A stretch of DNA of 55,731 nt from Sterolibacterium sp. (GTDB lineage Bacteria; Pseudomonadota; Gammaproteobacteria; Burkholderiales; Rhodocyclaceae). The DNA lies in contig JAGOVA010000013.1 of the NCBI GenBank assembly GCA_018061005.1, positions 1 through 55,731 on the forward strand. The letters run 5' to 3'. This document shows positions 25,430-33,848 of the stretch, in pieces. Numbering within the stretch: position 1 is the stretch's first letter; each line of letters opens with the position of its first letter. The notes below the pieces were generated by a model. It made no database searches and was not told where the DNA came from. It was given only the letters and a program-made list of their open reading frames with translations. The translations under genes and the position numbers were made by a program.

Positions 25430-27079
25430 ATGATGGATTGGTTCAGAAACCTGAGTATCCGCTGGAAGTTTCAGCTGGCTTTCTTTGTGGTGACGATGGT
25501 GACGACCATCTTCAATCGCTGGCTGGGCTCTTATGAGCTGGAAAAAATGATCGACATCGCGCGGGTAGGCGGTGCGTCTGCGGAGGTCATCACGCGGCTG
25601 GCGGAAGACCGGATGGCGTATATCTACAACTCTTTCTGGGAATCCGGGCTTGAGTTTGCCGTGCAGTTTGTGGTGATCGGCCTGATTGCGAATGTGTTCG
25701 TGCGGCCGATCCAGGAGCTTTGCAACGCGCTGGAAGCGGTTGAAAAGGGCGATCTGACCAAGGGAGTGGTGCATACGCAGCGCGATGAGATCGGCGTGTT
25801 GCAGCGTGTTTTCAACGATGTGCTGGGCAAGCTCAACCGTATCCTGGGTGAGGTGGATCAGAGCAGCAAACAGATGGGGCAGTCGGCTTTCCAGATTGCG
25901 ACCATCGCCAAGAGTATTGCCGAGGTCAGCCGTCAGGAAGAAAGTCGTTCCGAAGAGGTGGTGCGGGCGACCGAGGAGCTCAATGCGATTGCGGTTGAGG
26001 CGCGCGATCTGGCGCAAAGCGCGGCGGAGCAAACGCGAAATGCGGAGCAGGAAGGCCGGGGGGCGATCGGGACGGTGCGGCGTAACATCGAGGAGATGGA
26101 TGCGACGGTCACCGAGGTGAATCGTGTTTCCGACGAGATTTTTCAACTGGCGGAAGTGGCCGGGCAGATTACCAGCATCATCGATTCGATCAAGGAAATT
26201 TCGGCGCAGACCAATCTGCTGGCGCTCAATGCCGCTATCGAGGCCGCGCGGGCGGGCGAGCAGGGGCGCGGGTTTGCGGTGGTCGCCGATGAGGTTCGCA
26301 AGCTGGCGGATCGAACCACGCAATCCGCTTCGGGTGTGACCGTGATCGTCGATACCCTGGCCGGCCGTGTTGATGCGGTGCGTTCAGCGATCGGCGCGGT
26401 GATCGACAAGGTGCATGCAGGGCAGCGCGTGGCCGCAGAATCCGCACGGGTGATCGAATCCATGGCGCATGAGGTGAGCGAAGCGGCTTTGGCGAATGAC
26501 CAGATTGCCGATGCCAGCCGTCGCCAGCTCGATCAGTTCAGCCAGATGCAGGGTTCGCTGGAGCGGCTGTTTGCCACGCTGGCCGAGAGTTCCACCAAGG
26601 TGGAAACCACCGCGCATATTGGCGATGATTTGCACCGGGTGACCGGCCGCATGACCGACCTGATGTCCGGCTTTGTCATCCAGGAGGAGTTGGTTCGTAC
26701 CTTCTACAAGACTTCAAACGATAAGCGTGAGCATCCGCGCCTTGAATACGGCATGCTCACGGAGGTGATGCAGGGGGATGGGAGCGGTGGCCAGGAGGCA
26801 CTGGCGGTGGATTTCAGCCTGACGGGGGTGCGCCTGTCGCTGGCGCATGCGCTCAAGCCTGATGCGGCGTTGAGCCTGCGCCTGTGGCCGCCTGCTGCGG
26901 ATATTCAGGTTTATCAGCAGCAAAAGCCGATCGAAATCGCGGCGCGTATTGCCTGGCAGCGGGTTGAAAACGGCAAGCCCATGGCGGGTTTGGCGTTTAT
27001 CAATGTGACGGATGCCCAGCGCAATCGTTTGCGCGAGTGTTTCGATTACTTCAGCAAGTCGGCGGAGTATGTTCGCTGA
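25430..27079 (+). CDS. Methyl-accepting chemotaxis protein with C-terminal PilZ domain
   Basis: The 549-residue chemoreceptor has membrane segments at about 14-28 and 74-91 around a periplasmic loop of only about 45 residues, so it probably senses something in or near the membrane. A HAMP region (92-145) and a methyl-accepting signalling domain follow, with the conserved hairpin tip ([27 protein letters not shown]). After this lies a PilZ domain: REHPR at 433-437 and DFSLTG at 461-466 match the RxxxR and D/NxSxxG c-di-GMP-binding motifs. The receptor could thus tie taxis to c-di-GMP level. AAGGA lies before ATG 25430. No che genes are in the window. It lies between rsxE and nth on the opposite strand. 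Confidence 0.87.
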   Translation: MMDWFRNLSIRWKFQLAFFVVTMVTTIFNRWLGSYELEKMIDIARVGGASAEVITRLAEDRMAYIYNSFWESGLEFAVQFVVIGLIANVFVRPIQELCNALEAVEKGDLTKGVVHTQRDEIGVLQRVFNDVLGKLNRILGEVDQSSKQMGQSAFQIATIAKSIAEVSRQEESRSEEVVRATEELNAIAVEARDLAQSAAEQTRNAEQEGRGAIGTVRRNIEEMDATVTEVNRVSDEIFQLAEVAGQITSIIDSIKEISAQTNLLALNAAIEAARAGEQGRGFAVVADEVRKLADRTTQSASGVTVIVDTLAGRVDAVRSAIGAVIDKVHAGQRVAAESARVIESMAHEVSEAALANDQIADASRRQLDQFSQMQGSLERLFATLAESSTKVETTAHIGDDLHRVTGRMTDLMSGFVIQEELVRTFYKTSNDKREHPRLEYGMLTEVMQGDGSGGQEALAVDFSLTGVRLSLAHALKPDAALSLRLWPPAADIQVYQQQKPIEIAARIAWQRVENGKPMAGLAFINVTDAQRNRLRECFDYFSKSAEYVR

Positions 27080-27094
27080 GGCTTCACTGCGGTT

Positions 27095-27787
27095 TCAGGC
27101 GGTTGCCCCGGTGGTGGGCGTGGCGGCGATGATGGCCTGCTGGCGCGCTTTTTCCGCTTTTTCTTGTGTACGGGCATCTGACCAGTTGCGTGCGGCAATC
27201 AGAAAGGCCAGTGTGAAGAAGGCTCCTGGCGGCAGGATGGCGACCAGAAAGCCCGGGTAGTCGGCAGGGAGGGCCTGAATGCCGTGCGCGCCGGGGATGA
27301 CCATTTCGATCCCCGCGAATAGCGTGCCGCTGCCCACCAGTTCGCGGATTGCCCCGAGTGCCAGCAGAACCAGGGTTAGCCCCAGTCCCATCATGGCACC
27401 ATCCAGCGTGGAGGCCAGCGGCGGATTTTTTGCGGCATAGGCTTCAACGCGTGCCAGTACGATGCAGTTGGTGACAATCAGCGGGATGAAAATGCCCAGT
27501 ACCTGATACAGGCTGTGCAGCCAGGCATTCATCGCCAGATCGACACCGGTGACCAGCGCGGCAATCACCAGGATGAACACCGGGATGCGGATTTCGTAGG
27601 GGATGAAGCCGCGCAACAGCGAGACGACGCCGCTGGATAGAGCCATCACGAGGATGGTGGCTATCCCCAGCCCCAGGGCATTGACCACGCTGTTGCTCAT
27701 GGCCAGCAGCGGGCACATTCCCAGTAACTGGATGAGGCCGGGGTTTTGCTTCCACAGGGCGTTGAAGGTGATGTCGCGGTAGCTCAT
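27095..27787 (-). CDS. rsxE: Rnf electron transport complex subunit E
   Basis: The 230-residue integral membrane protein (about six spans) is of the RnfA/RnfE/NqrDE family: NPGLIQLLGMCPLLAMSNSVVNALGLG and TNCIVLARVEAYA are typical. With RnfA it forms the membrane core that binds an iron-sulfur cluster between the two subunits. It is the last gene of the rnf operon; its start overlaps rsxG by 4 bases (ATGA, 27784-27787). The C-terminus after residue 200 is Ala/Thr-rich and probably soluble. Confidence 0.94.
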   Translation of the reverse strand: MSYRDITFNALWKQNPGLIQLLGMCPLLAMSNSVVNALGLGIATILVMALSSGVVSLLRGFIPYEIRIPVFILVIAALVTGVDLAMNAWLHSLYQVLGIFIPLIVTNCIVLARVEAYAAKNPPLASTLDGAMMGLGLTLVLLALGAIRELVGSGTLFAGIEMVIPGAHGIQALPADYPGFLVAILPPGAFFTLAFLIAARNWSDARTQEKAEKARQQAIIAATPTTGATA

Positions 27788-28473
27788 GAGGCTTTTTCCG
27801 GTGCGGCGAGGATCGAAGGGGCATCAAATAGCCGCTGCTGCGGCTGACCCACCCATTGCACGGCACGCGCTACTGCCTGTGTGACTGCGCGGGCACTGAT
27901 GGTTGCACCGCTGCGCTGCGCGAAATGGCCGCCATCTTTTTTGACCCGCCACTGTTCGGCGGGCAGGCGGGCGTAGCTTTGGCCGTCAAACTGGTGGATC
28001 CACGGTTGTTCCTTGTTCTTGTCCTTGCGTGGGTCGATGTAGTCCCCCAGCCCCGGCGTTTCTTTGTGTTCGGTGACGCGCACGGCGATGAGTTCGCCAT
28101 GTGGCTGGCCGGCGCGTACCGCCAGCAGCAAGCCGATATGACCGCTGTAACCATCGGCGGCGGCGGCTTCAAAAACCAGGGCGACGGGGGTGCCTGACTT
28201 GCGCGCGCGATAGAGCCGGGTTGGGTGATCGAGCCCAAGTGCTGGCGTGGCGGGTAATTCGATGACATCCTTCATCAGGTCGTTATCGTAGGTCTCCGGG
28301 GGCAGGACTTCGCTGATCAGGCGCAGTTTTTCAGCTTGCGCGCTGGCGGCAATGGGTGCTTCGGTGGTGGTATGAACCACGGCCATCAGTGTGGTGAAGG
28401 CCAGCGTGAATAACAGCAGCACGATGGCTGTGCGTAGTGAAATAGCCAGTGCGCCGTGTTTGGGAAGGTTCAT
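27784..28473 (-). CDS. rsxG: Rnf electron transport complex subunit G
   Basis: RnfG (229 residues) has one N-terminal membrane anchor (about 13-33) and a periplasmic FMN-binding domain. The flavin attachment motif SGATISARAVTQAV near residue 189 carries the Thr that binds FMN covalently. It passes electrons between RnfD and the membrane core. It overlaps rsxE by 4 bases and lies 2 bases after rsxD. Confidence 0.94.
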   Translation of the reverse strand: MNLPKHGALAISLRTAIVLLLFTLAFTTLMAVVHTTTEAPIAASAQAEKLRLISEVLPPETYDNDLMKDVIELPATPALGLDHPTRLYRARKSGTPVALVFEAAAADGYSGHIGLLLAVRAGQPHGELIAVRVTEHKETPGLGDYIDPRKDKNKEQPWIHQFDGQSYARLPAEQWRVKKDGGHFAQRSGATISARAVTQAVARAVQWVGQPQQRLFDAPSILAAPEKAS

Positions 28474-28475
28474 GG

Positions 28476-29507
28476 TCAGGATTTCTTGTGGCCAAACACT
28501 GGCGGCTGGGTGTAGCGGTCGATCAGCGGGGCGAGGATATTCAGCAGCATCGTGGCAAAGGCCACGCCATCAGGATACGCGCCGAAACTGCGGATCACCC
28601 AGGTCATCAATGCAATGCCTGCGGCATAGATGAGTTTGCCGCGCGGGGTGGTCGCACCCGAAACCGGGTCGGTGGCGATGAAGAATGCGCCCAGCATGGC
28701 TGCGCCACTGAACAGGTGGAACATTGCGCCGGCCTGCTGGGTGGGTGAAACCAGATGCGCCAGTGCGGCGATTCCGGCCAGTGTGGCGATGAAGGCGGTC
28801 GGGATGTGCCAGGTGATGATGCGTTGCTGGATCAGCCAGAGCCCGCCCAGCAGATAGCCTGCGGCCACCCACTCCCAGCCCTTGCCACCGAAGTGGCCAA
28901 AGGTGGCGGGGTTGCTGCTGCTGAGGCTGGCGACCGTGGCGCTGGCGGGGGTGCTGTGCAGGGCGGTACGCAGGGTGTCGAGCGAGGTGGCGGCGGTGAC
29001 GGCATCGAGTGCGCGGCTGGCCGTGTTGCCGAAGATCAGGGCGAGTGTTTCGTGGATTTGGCTGAATCCGCCCATGACATCGGCGGTCGGCCATTGCGAC
29101 ATCAGTTGCGGGAAGGCCACGATCATCACGCAGAAGGCCACCATGGCCGGATTGAACGGATTCTGGCCGAGCCCGCCGTAGAGATGCTTGACGATGACGA
29201 TCCCGAACAAGGTGGCGGCCACTACCAGCCACCAGGGCGCGATGGGCGGGAAAGTCAGCGCGATCAGCCAGGCGGTGACCAGTGCGGAGCCGTCACTGAG
29301 AAATGGTTTCAGGGGCTTTTGACGCAGTGCGAGCATCGCCGCTTCACCGGCCAGTGCCGCGATGGAGGCCAGTGTCAGTTGAATCAGGATGCCGATGCCG
29401 AACAGCCAGACATAAGCGGCAATACCGGGCAGCAGCGCGGCCAGTACGCGCAGCATGACGCTTTGCACGCTGGCGGGCTGGCGGAAATAGGGGGAGTTAT
29501 TGAGCAT
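28476..29507 (-). CDS. rsxD: Rnf electron transport complex subunit D
   Basis: RnfD (343 residues) is a multi-span membrane protein related to NqrB. It shows SDGSALVTAWLIALTFPP, YGGLGQNPFNPAM and the covalent FMN motif ATDPVSGATTPRGK near residue 280. It carries one covalent flavin and is part of the ion-pumping core. It lies 21 bases after rsxC and 2 bases before rsxG. Confidence 0.95.
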   Translation of the reverse strand: MLNNSPYFRQPASVQSVMLRVLAALLPGIAAYVWLFGIGILIQLTLASIAALAGEAAMLALRQKPLKPFLSDGSALVTAWLIALTFPPIAPWWLVVAATLFGIVIVKHLYGGLGQNPFNPAMVAFCVMIVAFPQLMSQWPTADVMGGFSQIHETLALIFGNTASRALDAVTAATSLDTLRTALHSTPASATVASLSSSNPATFGHFGGKGWEWVAAGYLLGGLWLIQQRIITWHIPTAFIATLAGIAALAHLVSPTQQAGAMFHLFSGAAMLGAFFIATDPVSGATTPRGKLIYAAGIALMTWVIRSFGAYPDGVAFATMLLNILAPLIDRYTQPPVFGHKKS

Positions 29508-29528
29508 GTCCGTCAGTCGGTCAGTCGG

Positions 29529-31235
29529 TCAGTCGTTTTGGGGCGTAACCGTTTTGGCCATTTCGCGCACCTGGGCGCGGCGTGCCTCGATTTCGGTGAT
29601 TTGCGCCTGCTGCGCGGACGTCAGGGCTTCAGTGTTTTGCGGTGTGGCTTTCTGTTGCTGGGCACGCGCGAGCGCGGCGGCGATGAGTTCCTGTTTCAGG
29701 GCAGCATCGGTGCTGGCCGCTGGGGTTTCTGCTGAGGTACTGCCACTACCACTAGTGTTGCCTTCTGCCGCCTGTTGCGCCAGTTTTTCCCGCGTGGCGG
29801 CGGCTTTGGCCGCGAGCTTGGCGGCTTTTTCCTGTTTTTCGCGCTCGTCGCGTTCGAGGCGGAATTCGTAACGCTCGCGTGCTTCATCGGCGGAGGTTTT
29901 GTCGCGCTCCCGTGCCCAGATTTCGCTCTTGGCAAAACGGTAATAATCGACCAGCGGAATCCGCGACGGGCAGACGTAGGCGCAACAGCCACATTCGATG
30001 CAGTCGAACAGGTGGTATTCCTGCGCTTTGCCGAAGAGCTTGGCGCGTGAATGCCAGTACATCTCGAAAGGTTGCAGATCGCTCGGGCAGACCTGGGCAC
30101 ATTCACCGCAGCGGATGCAGGGCATTTCCGGTGGCGGTGGTGGAAACAGCGTGGGTGAGCCGACCAGTACGCAGTTGGTGGCCTTGATGACCGGGACTTC
30201 GTCGCCCGGCATGGTCACCCCCATCATCGGCCCGCCCATGATGAGCCGGTCGCTGTCTGCGCCAGGCTGGCACAGGGCGACGAGTTCGCGCATCGGGGTA
30301 CCGATGGCGACGTCGAAATTGCGCGGGGTGGCGACATTTCCCGCCACCGTGACGATGCGCGAGATCAGGGGTTGCCCCAGGGTGATGGCTTCGAAGATGG
30401 CGTAGGCCGTGCCGGTGTTGAAACATTGCACGCCGTAATCTGTGGAACGCTTTCCGTGCGGTACTTCAATGCCGGTGAGCACACGGATCAGCTGCTTCGC
30501 GCCACCGGCCGGATAGCGGGTGGGGATGGCCACGATCTGGATGTCTGGTGTGTTGTTTTGCGCGAGGGCGGCCTGCATGGCCGCAATGGCTGCGGGCTTG
30601 TTGTCTTCGATGCCGATCAGTGCCCGCGCTGCCTGCAGTACCTCACGCATGAGGGCAACGCCCTGGAGGATGCCGGCGGCGCGTTCACGCATCTGCAGGT
30701 CGTCACAGGTGATGTAGGGTTCGCATTCCGCGCCGTTGATGACCAGCGTATCGAGCTGCCCGGATTTGCCCGGGCTCATCTTGAGATGACTGGGGAATAC
30801 CGCGCCACCGAGCCCGACCACACCGGCATCGCGCAGGTAGTCGCGCGTGGCTTCGGGCGTGGCGTTACGGTAGTCAAACGGCGTGCGTTCGATCCAGCGG
30901 TCTTCGCCGTCGGGGGCGATGACCACGCACAATGCAGACAGCCCGGAAGGGTGCGCCATGCGGCGCATTTCAACCGCAGTCACCGTGCCGGATGTGGCGG
31001 CATGGACTGCGGAAGAAAGATTGCCGTCAGCCGCTCCGATGCGCTGGCCTTTCAGGACGGTATCGCCTGCGGCGACCAGCGGGCGAGGCATGCCACCGAT
31101 GCTCTGGTGCAGCGGAATGACCAGTTCCCGGGGCAGCGGGGCGGGGGTGATGGGCAGGCCGTTGGAGGCTTCTTTGTGGTAATCCGGCTTCACGCCGCCG
31201 TTGAAGCGGAACAGTTTTTGTAACAGGCCAGACAT
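29529..31235 (-). CDS. rsxC: Rnf electron transport complex subunit C
   Basis: RnfC (568 residues from ATG 31235) is the peripheral NADH-binding subunit. It contains an NqrA/Complex I 51-kDa-like region, the FMN/NADH-binding GAVFPSHLKMS and INGAECEPYITCDD segments, then two [4Fe-4S] motifs, CIRCGECAQVCP and CIECGCCAYVCP. The last 130 residues are a Lys/Ala/Glu-rich, partly coiled-coil tail, as in many proteobacterial RnfC. ATG 31235 shares one base with the rsxB stop (TGATG), which decides this start over the longer frame to 31274. Confidence 0.94.
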   Translation of the reverse strand: MSGLLQKLFRFNGGVKPDYHKEASNGLPITPAPLPRELVIPLHQSIGGMPRPLVAAGDTVLKGQRIGAADGNLSSAVHAATSGTVTAVEMRRMAHPSGLSALCVVIAPDGEDRWIERTPFDYRNATPEATRDYLRDAGVVGLGGAVFPSHLKMSPGKSGQLDTLVINGAECEPYITCDDLQMRERAAGILQGVALMREVLQAARALIGIEDNKPAAIAAMQAALAQNNTPDIQIVAIPTRYPAGGAKQLIRVLTGIEVPHGKRSTDYGVQCFNTGTAYAIFEAITLGQPLISRIVTVAGNVATPRNFDVAIGTPMRELVALCQPGADSDRLIMGGPMMGVTMPGDEVPVIKATNCVLVGSPTLFPPPPPEMPCIRCGECAQVCPSDLQPFEMYWHSRAKLFGKAQEYHLFDCIECGCCAYVCPSRIPLVDYYRFAKSEIWARERDKTSADEARERYEFRLERDEREKQEKAAKLAAKAAATREKLAQQAAEGNTSGSGSTSAETPAASTDAALKQELIAAALARAQQQKATPQNTEALTSAQQAQITEIEARRAQVREMAKTVTPQND

Positions 31236-31786
31236 CACGCGACTTTCCTGATTTCTATCACCGGATATTTCCATTTCCAGGTTTCGACCGTTTCATGGAT
31301 CGGTTCCATGCGGATGCAATCGACTGGACAGGGCGGAATACACAGTTCGCAACCGGTACATTGATCGGCCACGATGGTGTGCATCTGTTTGGCCGCGCCG
31401 ACGATGGCATCGACCGGGCAAGCCTGCAGACACAGCGTGCAGCCGATGCAGGTGCTTTCGTCGATGATGGCCACGCTCTTCGGCTTTTCTTCGCCATGCT
31501 CGGCGGAAAGGGACTTGAATTCGCGTCCCAGCAGATCGGCCAGCTTGCGGATGCCCTCCTCACCACCGGGGGGGCACTGGTTGATTTCGGCTTCCCCGGC
31601 GGCGATGGCTTGCGCGTAGGGTTTGCAGCCGGGAAAGCCGCACTGACCGCATTGGGTTTGCGGCAGGATGGCGTCGATCTTGTCGACCAGCGGGTCGCCC
31701 TCGACCTTGAATTTGATCGAGGCGTAGCCCAGTGCCGCGCCGAGGATAACGGCGCCCAGCGCCATGACGAGGATGGCGGCCAGCAT
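31235..31786 (-). CDS. rsxB: Rnf electron transport complex subunit B
   Basis: RnfB (183 residues) has an N-terminal membrane anchor (about 3-25), a Fe-S domain with [16 protein letters not shown] and a later Cys (NQCPPGG), and two ferredoxin motifs, [16 protein letters not shown] and [16 protein letters not shown]. It is the entry or exit point for ferredoxin electrons. Both ends overlap its neighbours by one base, so rsxA, B and C are translationally coupled. Confidence 0.95.
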   Translation of the reverse strand: MLAAILVMALGAVILGAALGYASIKFKVEGDPLVDKIDAILPQTQCGQCGFPGCKPYAQAIAAGEAEINQCPPGGEEGIRKLADLLGREFKSLSAEHGEEKPKSVAIIDESTCIGCTLCLQACPVDAIVGAAKQMHTIVADQCTGCELCIPPCPVDCIRMEPIHETVETWKWKYPVIEIRKVA

Positions 31787-32370
31787 CAGCGGAACTTGTC
31801 CAGACCGGCAAAACCCATGAAGGCCAGGCTCATTAGTCCTGCGGTGACGAGGGCGATCGGGTTGCCGCGAAAATAGACAGGGATGTCGGCCGCTTCGAGG
31901 CGTTCGCGGATACCGGCAAACATGATCAGCACCAGCGAGAAACCCACGGAGCTGCCAAAGCCGAACAGCAGGGACTCAAGGAAATCGTAGCCCAGCGCGA
32001 TGTTCAGCAGGGGGATCCCCAGTACCGCACAGTTGGTGGTGATCAGCGGCAGATAAATGCCCAGCACCTGATGCAGTAGCGGGCTGGTTTTCTGGATCAC
32101 CAGTTCGGTGAGCTGGACAATGGCGGCGATGGTGATGATGAACGATAGCGTCCGCAGGTACTCGAGGTGGTAAGGAACCAGCAGCCAGTGGTCGATGATG
32201 TAACTGGTGCCGCAGCCGACGGTCAGGACAAAGGTGGTGGCAGCCCCCATGCCCAGGGCAGTTTCCAGTTTTTTGGAAACCCCGAGAAATGGGCACAGGC
32301 CAAGGATGCGGACGAGGACGACGTTATTGACGAAAACGGCGCCCAGCAGGATGAAAAGGTAGCTGGTCAT
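31786..32370 (-). CDS. rsxA: Rnf electron transport complex subunit A
   Basis: RnfA (194 residues) is a six-span membrane protein; [30 protein letters not shown] and [14 protein letters not shown] carry the Cys residues that hold the membrane iron-sulfur cluster with RnfE. It is the first gene of the complete rsxABCDGE operon, which runs on the minus strand. The upstream region contains a 13-base direct repeat that could be an operator. Confidence 0.95.
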   Translation of the reverse strand: MTSYLFILLGAVFVNNVVLVRILGLCPFLGVSKKLETALGMGAATTFVLTVGCGTSYIIDHWLLVPYHLEYLRTLSFIITIAAIVQLTELVIQKTSPLLHQVLGIYLPLITTNCAVLGIPLLNIALGYDFLESLLFGFGSSVGFSLVLIMFAGIRERLEAADIPVYFRGNPIALVTAGLMSLAFMGFAGLDKFR

Positions 32371-32375
32371 GATGG

Positions 32376-32424
32376 ATGATCGGGCAAGCCGCGAATTATC
32401 GCCTGAGCCTCATGATCGGGCAAG
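32376..32424. promoter_or_regulatory. 13-base direct repeat upstream of rsxA (candidate operator)
   Basis: ATGATCGGGCAAG occurs at 32376-32388 and exactly again at 32412-32424, 36 bases apart (about three and a half helical turns). The first copy lies six bases upstream of the rsxA start codon. Two exact copies so close to the operon start suggest a regulator site, though a local duplication is equally possible. Confidence 0.35.
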
Positions 32425-32650
32425 TCTTTGAGTAATATCGGATATGCGGGAACGGATGCAATTTTTTCGTGGCGAAACAAAATCACTATAGAATCCACTG
32501 ATGTTCCTGGTGGGAGTGTATCGTCAGCCGCTAGCCAGTTTCTTCGCCACGCAGGCGAAAGTTCCCCGGGGAGTGTGGGGTGTGGAGTGTGGTGGGCGGG
32601 CATGTGCATCAGGCAAGTGTTTCTGGCAGATGCTGATTGATCAAATCGTT

Positions 32651-32677
32651 CCATCCATCCCATCTATCCCATCCATC
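32651..32677. repeat. 9-base tandem repeat, three copies
   Basis: CCATCCATC, CCATCTATC and CCATCCATC follow each other without a gap, about 24 bases before the ATG of the hypothetical gene. Slippage could change its length and so the promoter or leader spacing. Confidence 0.8.
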
Positions 32678-32700
32678 GCTGCTTTCATGTGCTGAATTCC

Positions 32701-33729
32701 ATGCAGACAGAGACTGACTTCACCGAATTTGATTTTGTGTCGCAACCGTCCTTTCCCGAGGCGGTGCTTCCTGATGCGGCCGCCTTGCAGGCTTTGCGCG
32801 ACTTCGAGCAGGAAATGCCGCGTGTCGCGTGTGCATTGCCTGAGTCGGCGGCCAGTGATTTTCCGGCGCCGATGATGACGGTTGTCTATTCGGCACCCAA
32901 AATTTCACTGGCGGCGGCGCGGGCGGCGGCTGCCAGCGAATTGGCGCAGGCCATGCAAACACTGCCGCGTGGTGCCAAACCCGAACGCGTCGCGGAAACC
33001 TTGCGCCCGGTTTTTGTGCCGCGCTGGTTTCTCAAAGGTCAAATCAGCAGTCACTGGCGTGCGAGTGGTATCGTGACTGAAACTTGGGAGTCGGATTGTC
33101 CGCAATGCTTTGGCAGCGGGCGGATGGGGGTGGGAACCAATCAGCGTGAGTGCGAAGGTTGCTGGGGGGGCGGTAAACAGAAGCAGACCCGCAAGGATAA
33201 GCACGACGAGCAGGGCGATGTAGCGTATACCCTGCTGGATTCCCTGGATAATAATGGCACGGGGGTGGCACTTGAACTGTCGCCCGTGCATGCAGAGGTT
33301 CCCTGGCTGTTGCCCGATGAGGAACGCTCGCGCTTGCATTGTTTGCGGCCGGCCGGGGTGTATTCTTCGACCGCGCTGGATGTGTTGAAAAATCGTCTGG
33401 CGGCGCGGATGGAAGCGCAGGTACGCGATAGACTGAAGCAGTATTCGCGCATAGAAAGCTTCATGTTTGAACCTGAATCAGTGTGTAGCCAGAGTGCGGT
33501 GGCGGCCTGGCTTTATCCTGCTTATCTGGGGTTGTTCCCGGTGCCGGGTGCGACGGGTTATGTGGTGTGCGATGGTTTGAGTGGCAAGGCCAACTGGGCG
33601 TTGGGTTTGGCGACGGAGTCTGATCAGGTTGCGACCAACGCAACGCGCGTGCCTATCATTGCAGGTGGCCTGGCGGCCGCCGCAACCGCAGGCGCGCTGG
33701 CTTGGTATTTCTTTGCACAGCGCGGCTAA
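32701..33729 (+). CDS. Tail-anchored hypothetical protein with DnaJ-type CxxCxGxG motifs
   Basis: I do not recognise a named family. The 342-residue protein has an acidic N-terminus, an Ala-rich helix near 65-85, and then CPQCFGSG (133-140) and CEGCWGGG (151-158), which look like two half-sites of a DnaJ-type zinc finger. A basic linker (KQKQTRKDKHDE) follows, then a region with YSSTALDVLKNRLAARMEAQVRDRLKQ, and one hydrophobic span at about 318-338 followed by AQRG. There is no signal peptide, so most of the protein should be cytosolic and tail-anchored. The frame opens at 32689, but ATG 32701 is the likely start. It lies between the rnf operon and pntA and points towards pntA. Confidence 0.6.
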   Translation: MQTETDFTEFDFVSQPSFPEAVLPDAAALQALRDFEQEMPRVACALPESAASDFPAPMMTVVYSAPKISLAAARAAAASELAQAMQTLPRGAKPERVAETLRPVFVPRWFLKGQISSHWRASGIVTETWESDCPQCFGSGRMGVGTNQRECEGCWGGGKQKQTRKDKHDEQGDVAYTLLDSLDNNGTGVALELSPVHAEVPWLLPDEERSRLHCLRPAGVYSSTALDVLKNRLAARMEAQVRDRLKQYSRIESFMFEPESVCSQSAVAAWLYPAYLGLFPVPGATGYVVCDGLSGKANWALGLATESDQVATNATRVPIIAGGLAAAATAGALAWYFFAQRG

Positions 33730-33792
33730 AGCTAATGTCGGCGGACATTGACGAACATCAGTGAATATTGAACATTGAGAAACGCGGTACAA

Positions 33793-33804
33793 TTTAAGCT
33801 TAAA
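33793..33804. promoter_or_regulatory. Perfect 12-base palindrome upstream of pntA
   Basis: TTTAAGCTTAAA lies 45 bases before the pntA ATG, just after a TACAAT box (33787-33792) that could be the -10. In that position it would lie at or near the transcription start, suited to a repressor. No matching site was noticed elsewhere in the window. Confidence 0.35.
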
Positions 33805-33848
33805 TCAATACGCATTTTCAACTCGTAATTTTTGCAAAAGGAAGTGGC

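Larger units (their letters stand above)
32371..32700. other. Divergent intergenic region between rsxA and the tail-anchored cysteine-motif gene
   Basis: These 330 bases should hold the promoters of the rnf operon (minus) and the downstream hypothetical gene (plus). I see the direct repeat at 32376-32424, a TATAGA box near 32488 that could be a plus-strand -10, and a three-copy 9-base tandem repeat close to the plus-strand start. No convincing gene or RNA is visible. Confidence 0.45.

Noticed and set aside
32651-32677. CRISPR-like array
   Set aside because: Only three 9-base units without spacers; a simple tandem repeat.
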